A stretch of DNA of 64,000 bases from Melampsora larici-populina 98AG31 (Eukaryota; Basidiomycota; Pucciniomycetes; Pucciniales; Melampsoraceae), in the NCBI RefSeq assembly GCF_000204055.1, contig NW_006768814.1:333322-397321 (forward strand), read 5' to 3'. This document shows positions 32,312 to 42,600 of the stretch, in pieces. The notes beneath the pieces were generated by a model. That model was not told the DNA's origin. It saw only the letters and a list, made by a program, of their open reading frames with translations, and ran no database searches. Position numbers and translations under genes: made by a program. The stretch's first letter is position 1. Every line of letters starts with the position of its first letter.

Positions 32312-33011
32312 TATGACGTTTGAGTTATAATGGGTTAAGATTCAAGAAGGAAAACAAAAATTAAACGTAGCAATAACGAGATCAAAGGATGAAGAACGAC
32401 AAGATATTGATTTGTAAGAAAAAATCCACAGTAGTCAGTATCCACTCGTACTACAAATTCTCCTCAGTTAATACAGAACAAACCTGTATTGTTAAAAACT
32501 GAGCTTTTAAATGGGCTGTTATTTGTTCGGAACCGAATAAGATCAGTCAGAGTCTAATACTATCGTAAAACAACCACAATTGTTAGTTATTTTTTGTTAA
32601 ACTATCCCCAAGACCGACTCACGAATGACGATATATCTTGGGATCTGTGATAGTTGATAGACGAAATTTGTACGATTTGGATGTAGCTATAATAGACCGT
32701 TCAAAATTTAATCAGCTTCCTTCTTTCTAAAACACGAAAGAAATTCAATGATTATGCTCTTTTGTTATACTCTGCAGATATGTTGCAGGACTATAACAAA
32801 AGAAATCAAAAAAATATGTATATATATGATATCCTAGCAATTTAGGCCAGACCCCCAATTGTCAACAAGCTTAGGTTTATAACCGTAAGTTGTTACAAAT
32901 ATTTATGGATTGACAAATCCAGTTCACGAATATGAATCAAAGAACTATAGCCTTTACAATCAAGCAAGATAAACGCGTGGACAACACTAACCAAACTGGT
33001 TTAAATTAATT

Positions 33012-33719
33012 TTAAAGGAGTTTGGAATGAGGTGGACGCGAGGTTTGTAACTGTGAGCGATTTAAGCTAATAGTTGATTAATTTGATTGAATAAAAGATA
33101 GAGCGAAAAGAACAAATCATAAGAAAAACAAGCTGGGTTTTATACCCTTAAACAACCAACTCAAACACGTACAACTTGAGCAATTTTACAATAATATCAT
33201 ATTCACGTAATTGTGGAATTCCGGTGGCACATTCTAGAATATTACTAATGCCGAGCCCAACGCTCCTTTCGTCTAAGAGTCATCCCATAACAGCCTTATG
33301 TAATCCCTCCATTCATCAGTATACTTCCCAGACCGCCGGAGTAACATTCCCCACATGTTGTCCGGTTAGGTTTTAGATGTTATGTCACTCGAGGAGGGTT
33401 CCCAATCCTTCTCGAGAGCCAAGAACTGGGATAGCCTACTTCTTTCAGGAGTTCATAACATAATTCGTTAATTCACGATCTCTTCGCACGAGTATCATGA
33501 CTTTATATAATTATGTTATCACGTAAAAAGAATATAAGAAGAATATAGGCGAGAGACATATAAAATATGTAATTGATAAAAGAAGATAAATTTAAAACTA
33601 AAAGAAAGAGAAATAAAATAATGAACTGAGAGAAATAATTGATCTTCAAAACTAAATAGTTATCTCATCCTGTTCAGCCAGGAGACAAGTTGTCTAGGCA
33701 ACTTATGCCCTGGCTGACA
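33012..33719 (-). repeat. 5' LTR of outer Gypsy element
   Basis: 708-bp direct copy of 327-1034 with three differences. The minus-strand start is TGTCAGCC at 33719. The sequence inside the inner edge contains TGGTTAGTG about 20 bases in, which is not a convincing primer site. Confidence 0.9.
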
Positions 33720-34109
33720 GGACATGCACAATACACTTGGGCATTTGTTGGGCTCAATAGTGAGGTAAGTGTTCCACTTTTTGATGAGCAGTGCAACAAG
33801 GCATATCCAACATCTTGTGTTTTTCTTTGACACAGGCTGGGCCTAGGTCACGCGACTGGTCAAAGACAAAGGGAACATACTCTGAGTCTCAGAAGGGTTT
33901 TGCCCCGATGTCTCATCAAAGGACGTCAAAAATTGATTCCAACAACATCATGTGGTCATCAAGCAAGACATCCTTTTGACAACCACAGAGTCCCCCAAAA
34001 GTTCACTCGATAGCGGAGCTCTCAGAACAGCCCATACAGACGCCTTGAGGACACCCTACATAGACTGAATAGGGACCCTTTTGGAAGCCCACGGGGTGTC
34101 ACAAAACCC

Positions 34110-34208
34110 TGCTCGGGTCCAGGCTCCTTGGATCAGTTTCGTACGGATGTCCGTCCCCCTGCAAGAAAAACCGGTTGTCCATAGGACATTGGTGTGTCCT
34201 TGTGGTGT
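34110..34208. mobile_element. Terminal fragment of a CACTA-family element
   Basis: Reversed, this ends TACACCACAAGGACA and continues with GGGGGACGGACAT-like blocks, closely resembling the left end of the transposon at 51536. Only one end is visible, so it is a fragment. Confidence 0.65.
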
Positions 34209-34694
34209 ACAGCTTTGGAAAGCCCAAAGTCAGGTCAGAAACTAACCTAACAAAGTCCCTCTTGGGGAGCCAGCTTGTGAGAGAGGGACTGACATTAGGC
34301 ATTGGGCAAAATTTTCGCTGGATTTTTTGATTTTTTTGGCCAACCAGCGGTGCGCCTCACGAAGCAGGTCAAAGATTGCCAATGTGACTGTTGCTTTGCT
34401 GGGTTACCTTTTCGGTTTTAATTTTAATTTGCCTTGGTCTGATGACCGCTTAATTCTTGTCTTTGAACTTCCCGCTCTTCAACTCAAGAAGTTTGTTGTC
34501 AATCGACATTTCTCAGGTTTGTAGTGATTTTTGATGATTGTCTTTCATCATTTCCCTTTGCCATACCAGTATAGATTCGGAACAGAGGACCCGGTGCAAT
34601 GCATATGTGAAAAGCTGTGAAATTGAAAGGCTTCCTTTGTGGCGTGATTAGGGCTTGTGGCTTTCACAGATCGAGCAAGGATACTCTACGCCAC

Positions 34695-35275
34695 CTAACT
34701 TAACTAAGTCCCTCTCGGACAAGCGAGTAGTCGAGAGAGGGACTTATGGCTTATACATGAAATTTGGTGTGTGAGCCAATTTTTTTTGGCTGGGGACTTT
34801 TTCTACCCTGGATAGCTCCATCCCCTGCAAATAAATATCCTCTTGACCTAAGAAAGGACTTGTGCGCCTGCTCAACCTACACATATTGGATCTTCTAAAT
34901 TTATTTCATTGGGTTTCAGAAAATGCTAGAAACCTGAAAAATTGAGTTTTGTGTAACAATCCAGCTTGCCTGGTGTGAGGTTTTGACACGTTGGACAGCT
35001 TTCTCAGGTATTGAGGTGTTTTTTTGAAACTTTACCCCCTTATTACTCTGCAATCAATGAGCCAGATGAGGAGTGAGATACATTCAGGTGCGTAGAATCA
35101 GCAGGCGCACAGCACTTCTCTTTGGTCCAGAGGATATTTATTTGTAGAAGACTGAGATACGGGGGTTTGAAAAGATCACCAAGATTTTTTTGGCTCACAC
35201 ACCAAAATTTGTGTATAAGCCATAAGTCCCTCTCTCAACTACTTGCTTGTCCGAGAGGGACTTAGTTAAGTTAGG
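34695..35275. mobile_element. 0.58-kb hAT-like MITE nested in the larger copy
   Basis: About 100-bp inverted repeats starting CTAACTTAACTAAGTCCC, flanked by a perfect 8-bp duplication TACGCCAC (34687-34694 and 35276-35283). Same terminal family as the 34242 element; each arm itself contains an AGTCCCTCT...AGAGGGACT palindrome. Confidence 0.8.
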
Positions 35276-35418
35276 TACGCCACGTAAATTTTCAGAAAAC
35301 TTTTGCAAAGCAAAACAAGAAATAATTTTCTTGCTATGCTTTTGGTGGCTTTGATATTGTGTCAGCCATGGCTTATCAGGATTCCAAGAAATCTGAACTA
35401 CATTTGAATTGGTTCCAG

Positions 35419-35751
35419 CTAGGCCTTCGCCCCGGCCCCTCCCCGGCCCTTCTCGGCTCTCTCGAAGCCCGCCCCCGAAATTCCCCGGTGGAAAACATTT
35501 GCGAAAACTGGTCCCGGCTCCCGACCTCGCAAGTGCGGGAGTCGGGGATTCCCCGCAATTCCAGGGGTGCAGCGCAGATTTAGCGGTGCAGGCCTCACTT
35601 TTAGCGCATTTTAGCCCCTCCAGCGTCCCCGAAGCCCGCCCCCGCAAGCTCCCCGCCATTTGTTTCTTCCCAACACTCATCCCGGCTCCCGACCTCGCGG
35701 GGGCGGGAGCCGGGGAGTCCCCGGAATTGCGGGGCCGGGGTGAAGGCCTAG
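35419..35751. mobile_element. GC-rich 333-bp foldback element
   Basis: Ends CTAGGCCTTC...GAAGGCCTAG, flanked by TTCCAG (35413-35418, 35752-35757). Far richer in G and C than its surroundings, with the internal phrase CCCGGCTCCCGACCTCGC repeated. Open frames across it are by-products of composition. Confidence 0.75.
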
Positions 35752-37351
35752 TTCCAGCAACCAAAAATCAAAAAAAAATCAAAAACCTTGCACAATTTTA
35801 TCCACAAAATTTGGCACAGAAGCCAAAGGTTTTCGGAGAGTTGTGGTATCAGTCTTTCACTGAGACTCCCTGAGACAATACCTGGCACATACAGGGATAG
35901 TACAATTTCTTCTCAAGTGGTGCATTTTTTATTCTCTGAAATTCCGGGCGTCTAAAAAGGTGTTTTTCAAAGGAAGCAAAGGCCAAGTCAAGAAAAAGGA
36001 ACCTACATTAATTTGTTTAGAACATCAAATCAAGTGGTTGGGTAAGAAGAAGTCGCATAAGCTCTGTGAAAAGTAGACCCACCAAGACATGAATTGAGTA
36101 AATCAAAAGAAATGATATAAAGAAGATTAAAATAATGAATTGCTCCAAAAGAAAACAACAGTATAATTCTGAATGATAAAAGAAAACTATTCAAGATATC
36201 TTTGTAGTTCCTTTCAAAAAACAAGCTTTGTAAAATTTACCGCGCTCTTAGCCACATGAACATAAAGGTTGAGAGCCATTACGAGGATTGAGGGCTTCAA
36301 GAATATCATTTCAAGTGGCAGTATAAACAATAGAATGTAATGAGAATGATAATTGAACGGTCGAATTTGATTGTGAAAACTTATAAGATTAGCTTCATTG
36401 GCCAATAAGAGGGAGATGCCAAGTTGGATTGTTTTCAATTCTGAGATTAGAAGCTGAGCTTAACAATATAGGATGGAAAAGCTGAGGAACAGATTATTGA
36501 AATTCATCTTGAAGTTGCTCTGAGTCTGATCACATTGAACATGAAAATGACAAAAAACCTCAAATTTCAATTTATATTTCTATCATCCATTCTTACATTG
36601 ATTGTGCGGCCGAGTAAAAATTGGACCAATCAACCATGGTCACATTCATGTCAGATGAGGAAATGACAAGATTTTGAGGATGAAGAAACAAATCAATAAT
36701 GAACTAGGTATGGAGTGCCACCACAGGCCACCACTCTTGACCACACTGTATGACGGGTGTACAGAAAGCCACTAATTTCTGTAGCTCAGAGAGTCTCAGA
36801 GAGAGTCTCAGGATAAGACTGATACTGTTACGCTCCCAAGGTTTTTGGCTGGAGACTTTTCCACCCACTATACCACATTACCTTACAAATAAATATCCTC
36901 TTGTACAAAGAAAATTCTTGGTCATCCTCTTCTTCTACACATGTCCATCTGATTCATTTTTGGTTTTCCTTTATTGCTGCAGATGTAATATGCTTCACAC
37001 TTTTGAAAATCTTACAGATTTTTGACCCATATGTCAAAGCTGTCAGTGGCTTGCAGCGGGCCAGTCTGGAATGTTACAGAGAAATATTTTTTTCAAGTCT
37101 CTTTCTTAACACTTTCCCAATTGAAATGCAAGAATTGAAAGGTATCATCATGTGTAGAAAAAGTGGATGATCAAAACTGTTTTTAGTGCCACAGGATATT
37201 TATGTGTAAGATATTGAGATATAGTGGTTGGAAAAAGTCTCCAGCCAAAAGTTTTGGGCTCCTGTGCCAAATTTCGCGGATAAGATATAAGTCCCTCTCT
37301 CGCAAGCTCACTTGCCAAGAGGGACTTACATAGTTAGGTTAGGGCCAGAAA

Positions 37352-39673
37352 CATCATTTATGGAGCAAGCAATGTGTTGCCATCAGAAAATGACCCTTGG
37401 GCCTTGACAGCTCTTCAGTGGTGAGCCAATTTTTTTTCCTGACACTCTTGGGACATGTACAGTACAGCCGTTACAAGAAAGGTTCACAGCTTTTTTTGGA
37501 GAAAGTTGTCTCCGCATTGGTTAAAACCAGAGACAAAACTTGATTACAGGTTTATTCTTTTCTGTATTCTTCCAATTGACGGAGAGGCAAAATCAAGTGA
37601 GGGACAAAACCCGGGTTTTGCACATTGGCAAGATTTTTTAAAAAAAAACAATCTTTGTTGAAACAGCTGTAAAAGTGTGGTCATTACAAAAAGGGTCGGG
37701 TAGCTTGGCTTTTGGTAAAACCGCAAAGGAAAGGTGATTTGGGGAGGACAGAAACAAAACAATTTTCATTCAAATGGAAACATTTACACCCATATTGAAA
37801 TATCACAATGGTGTGGATTAGCTGGAGATACAAGGCCAGAACAAACTTGCTAGCTTGCATACATAAGATCATTTGTCACCTAGAAGAATGGTACTTGAGG
37901 GTTGAAAGAGTGCTATACTACTTGGGAATTGGTTAAGTGTATTCCACTATTCCGTGTCAATTGAGTCTCAGACTTTGATAGAAATTGCTTACCACTTCAA
38001 TTCTTATGTCTATCTGTGGCAGGAACACTGATGAACCCCTGTATTTCCCTTTCAAATGGGATATATGGTCTTTTGTATACCCAGCCAAAGCAAGATTTTG
38101 GCTATTTTCTCAGTGTTTGAGTGTAAGTTTAAATGCCTGACCTGCTCAGAAACTTCAAAGGACTGCTGTCTGAGACTTACATTTCTGGAAATGTATATGT
38201 AGACCAATTAAGGAGACAGATACTGTTTTGGAGTTTGTTTTGTCCATCTGGCATGTTCAATTGATGATTTTGAGAAAGGAAAAGATCAAGGGTTGGGATT
38301 TTTGAATCACACACTCACTTAGGCCAAACCCACTGGTGAATTGTACCAAAAGGTTGATAATGGTTGGTATATACAATTTGGAACCCCACCCTCATTGCAA
38401 AATTCCAGTGATACAGATTATTATGGGATAACAATGAATGATGAGACACTCCAAATGTTTACCCTTGAATATATCTTTGAAGCAGGGACAAATGCAGGAG
38501 TAGATGATCAGCTTAGCTGGATGATATAACTTCAAAAATATTTCATCTGGAAGATATAACTTTTCAAGAACCTTAGCAGGTATATGAGATAATTGAGGAG
38601 ATGAAGTACGGAACTTGCTTCAGGTGAATGAATATCTTAACTTGGAGACCTTCATGCATTAATTACCAGCTGAGCCAAATTGCAGCTCCAAGTATGTATT
38701 ATTGAGTTAAAGTAAGTGGAATGTTCACATTGAAGCACTTTTTCTTTATGGCTCAGTTTTGTGCTTACATATTTCTTGATGATGGCAAGAGTTTCATACA
38801 GCTGATTCAATCTTTATAATACTTTTTGTCAAGCCATACCAAAAACTTAAAGCTACTCATTTGAATGCCATACTTGGTTTTTTAAATGTAAAGTTGGAGT
38901 ATCCTGCACCTGGGACTTGATACAGCCATCCCACTGGTCTCTTGATATCCCAAATCATTATAAGCTACCTTACCTCTAATGTCTAAGCAGCAATCTGGTT
39001 GAATTTGTGGGTTCCCTTGCCTTATATTTAGTGACAGATTAGGGCAGCGACTGCTTGACAATTCTGATTGACTTTAGAAATATGTGATATCATTGGATTA
39101 ATGTTTTTCAACTACAGGCGGGCATGGTGGTATGCAGTAAGAGAATTTAAGGAATGTTGACAGAAGCAGCACATTCTAGCAATGTCCAACACAATATATG
39201 ACATTGTGAGCTCTACCTTTATTTCTGCGCACCATTGCTTGCTGACATTTCTATTTCAAAAGATGATGAAAGAAGCTGGGCTGCTTGGATGTTTAGGACA
39301 TTTTGTAGAGGGTGAACTTGAATCAAGCTGATTGAAAATACATAAGCGGTTGTTGTGTGTTAGACTCATGTAATCGGTCGATCAAACTACTAATCTACGG
39401 CAATAACCCTGAAATTAACCGATTCTTCCAGAATCTCACACTACATAATCACATTACACACGCCTGGTCACCCTGTCATACCATGCAGTGCCCTCTTCAA
39501 GACTTCCTGGGGTCGTTCGTGGTAATCGAACTCTCACTGCTCAGTGCTTACACAAAGACCCTTCGCATTTGCTAGTTTGCTTGTCTAGGTAGTGAACTCG
39601 ATCATTTCCCTTGCTTTTCAAAAGACTTTCACTCGGTTTTCTCTTCTGTTTTCCTTTTTATTTTTTCGTCATC
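37352..39673. other. Gene-free stretch before the scaffold gene
   Basis: AT-rich, with short frames only and no domain or splice structure recognised. The last few hundred bases presumably hold the promoter and 5' leader of the gene starting at 39674; no clear promoter element is identified. Confidence 0.4.
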
Positions 39674-42600
39674 ATGCAAGGACAATATGGCTTTTTACAA
39701 CAGGATCCTCGTTTTCTTCAACAACAACAAGCATCAAACCAACGTCAAGGCAATGCAAATCAACTTCAGCCACAGCAAACTGGATATGTCCAACCTCAAC
39801 AAACTGGATATGTTCAACCTCAACAAACTGGATATGTTCAACCTCAACAAACTGGCTTCATTCAATCTCAACAAACCGGTTTTGCGCCTCCTCAACAGAT
39901 GGGCTATGTGCAACCACAGCGCACTGGATATATGCAACCTCAAATGACCGGGTTTGCTTCAGGTGGGATGATGAGGCCTCAACCGACTGGATACGGTATG
40001 CAAACCCAACAGACTGGCTTTGCTGGAAGTTCTGGCCTACCACCGATGCCAGCCTTACCAAGTCAATACCAAGGTCAGCAACTTGGACTTCCCAATTCGT
40101 TACCTGCGGTCAACTCTCGTTTCAGTTCTGGTCTATCTCCTATGGGCTCTCTCGCTGCTCAGCCAACTGGATATGGAATGGGATTTTCTGGACAACTACC
40201 GGCTTTGGGGGCTTCTTCTCAGCCGTTTTTGAACACCTTCATGCCTGCCCCTGGAGTTTCACAACCTTCAATGTTCGGAGCCTCGAATTTCCAGCCCTCG
40301 CAGATGCAGTTTGCTCAACAGCCTAATCAGTTCAATGGAATGAGTCTACAGCAAACCTTCCAACAACAAAATCAACAACAGATCGGCCAGTCTCAAGTCA
40401 AGGTTCCTTGGAAACTCTCTACGGAAGAAAAGAAAAGTTACGATCAGATCTTTCGCGCTTGGGACCAGGCTGGAACAGGGTTTATCGAGGGTAAAATGAG
40501 CACAGAAGTCTTTGCTCAGAGTGGATTGGGACGAGAGGATTTGATGCAGATTTGGTGAGTTGAATTTTCATCGTTAGAATGTACCTTGAAACTGATATCA
40601 TTTTATCAGGGGATTGGCCGATGTAGAGAACCGTGGCAAGCTCAATATGGCCGAATTTCATGTCGCTATGGGTCTGATCTATCGTCGACTAAACGGAAAC
40701 CCAATTCCTCCTACTCTTCCAGCTGAAATGGTCCCACCCTCAGCCCGAGATCTAGACAATTCGGTCGATTTTCTCAAAGACCTTCTCAAAAAAGACAACG
40801 CTCGATCAACTGGCGAATCTTACGCCCAACACACTTTGGGGCCTGTTCGTTCCTTGCACAGCAACAAAAGTTCTCCTGACCTACGTAAAGATGCCACGAT
40901 GTATAAGCATGATGAATACGATGGCTCTGGTACATATAAATCGCGATCTCGCCACATAGATCGCCGGGATGTTCGACATGCTGGCAATGAGAAGACTGGT
41001 CTCGATGATTTGAAACGTGAATTGGACCGTACTGATAGCATCATTGAGTCATCCAGGCGCGAGAATGAAGACGATGAAGGGCTCGATCACGAGTTGGAAG
41101 ATCTGAAGTATCGCATCCGTCGCTTACAAGATGATATCGAGCATAACGCACGATCTGGTAGACGCTCTGAAGCCAAAGATGACGAACGCCGGCAATTAGA
41201 GCGTGAGTTGCTTCGTTTGCGCCACGACGACTTGCCAGATCTCGAAAGGCGCATTGAATCTCGGGACCGAGAGCGCCGCCGCGAGGCCAATAGGTACGCT
41301 CAGGAAAGGGATTCTCGCAATAACAGGTCACGCTTTGAAGATCAGGGTCGCGATCGCGACGAATATCACCGCCGCGACAGTGCTGGTGATCGAGGCTACT
41401 TGAAAGGATCTTATGATCGAGACACACCTTCGCGCACTTCCGAAAGAGCACCTCGAGATCTTCCCTCAAGAAATTCTTACCGGGAAGCCCCATCGAGGTC
41501 TTCCATGCGTGAAGAACGCTCACAACATGATGACTTTGATCATAACTCAGCAAGACACGACTCGTCTGCCCCCACAGTAGCCAAGCCACCTCCGCCCACA
41601 ACTACAACCAAAACCATGACACCGGAGGAAAAAAAGGCCTTTATCCAAGCTGAAGCTCAACGTAGAATCCAGGAGCGACTTCGATCTCTTGGAATCGGTG
41701 GAACTGTCTCGACACCTGCCGTCGACCCTGATGTGAACTCTCGTCTGGAGCAAGAAAGACAAGAAGCTGCCATACAAGCTTCTAAAGCGGATGTTGAAGC
41801 TGAAGCGCGAGAAAAACAACGTCAAATCCGTCTGGAGGAAGAAAGGCTAGGCCGAATTCAGGCGGAAGAAGAGTTGAATTCAAAGACTGCTGAAGCCATT
41901 CAAGTCAAAAAAGATACTGTCAGTATTCCGTCATCAACGACCGCGGCCTCCTCAAATGCAACAGCAGTTTCTGAAGAAGAAGAAGCCCTGAAGAGAAGAG
42001 AAGAAGCTCTGGCCAAAGAAAAGGCGGCACGCATCGCCAGGATTAAACAATTGGAAGAGGAGGAGGAAGAGAGTCGCAGACTAGAGGAAGAATTCAAACG
42101 CAAGAAGGCGATGTTTGCATCTCAAGAAGGGGTCTCATCCCCTATCGGTAAGAAAGCACCACCTCCACCGCCTATGCCACGAAGTCGAGCGGCACCACCC
42201 CCGGCTCCAAAGTCTCGCTCCAGCCAACCAATCATTCCTTCGGTTTCTATCACAGAGGACAGCTGGGAAGCGCCCGAAGTACCTTCATCATCTTCTCGAG
42301 AAGCGCCTGCCTCTAAGCCTGCATCGCATTCTTCATCTCCCATAGCCTCTCAAACTCCCTCAGCGCCCCCACCACCAGCACCACCAGCACCACCAGCACC
42401 TCAAGTATCTCAACTACCGCCAGCGTCAGCAAGTACCAATCCTTTTCATCGGTTCAATCCCGCCGCTACTGACAAACCGGTCTCGACGCCTGCTGCATCC
42501 ACACCCAACACGTCTGGCACTAACCCTTTTTTCAAGCCAGCATCAACTAGTCAAACAATCTCAACATCGACAACCCCCGCGGTGCAAAGTTACCGGCCGC

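Larger units (their letters stand above)
327..33719 (-). mobile_element. Outer Ty3/Gypsy chromovirus, split by nested insertions
   Basis: LTR retrotransposon on the minus strand: 5' LTR 33012-33719, a 463-aa extra frame 30920-32311, gag start 28370-28824, then (after a 22.9-kb Helitron) gag end and pol 1073-5499, and 3' LTR 327-1034. Without the Helitron it is about 10.5 kb. The LTRs differ at 3 of 708 positions, which suggests recent insertion. The outer edge TGTCAG at 1034 and 33719 is canonical, but the inner edge (shared sequence begins TTAAAGG) lacks TG. I see no clear target duplication between the flanks at 322-326 and 33720-33724. The integrase is broken by an 8-bp duplication. Confidence 0.85.
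34242..37343. mobile_element. 3.1-kb hAT-like non-autonomous element
   Basis: Ends CTAACCTAAC...GTTAGGTTAG with longer inverted homology through AGTCCCTCT / AGAGGGACT blocks, flanked by GTCAGAAA (34234-34241) and GCCAGAAA (37344-37351), an 8-bp duplication with one mismatch. No transposase is recognised. Two further foldback elements sit inside, and interior inverted segments pair 35818-35876 with 36786-36850. Confidence 0.65.

Noticed and set aside
32970..33011. Primer binding site next to the outer 5' LTR
   Set aside because: TGG occurs about 20 bases inside, but there is no convincing tRNA-like extension.
35195..35873. Long frames on both strands in the GC-rich block
   Set aside because: They follow from the low stop density of GC-rich foldback DNA and cross element boundaries.
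39592..40326. Alternative plus and minus frames over the scaffold N-terminus
   Set aside because: Shadows of the Gln-rich repeat array in the real frame.
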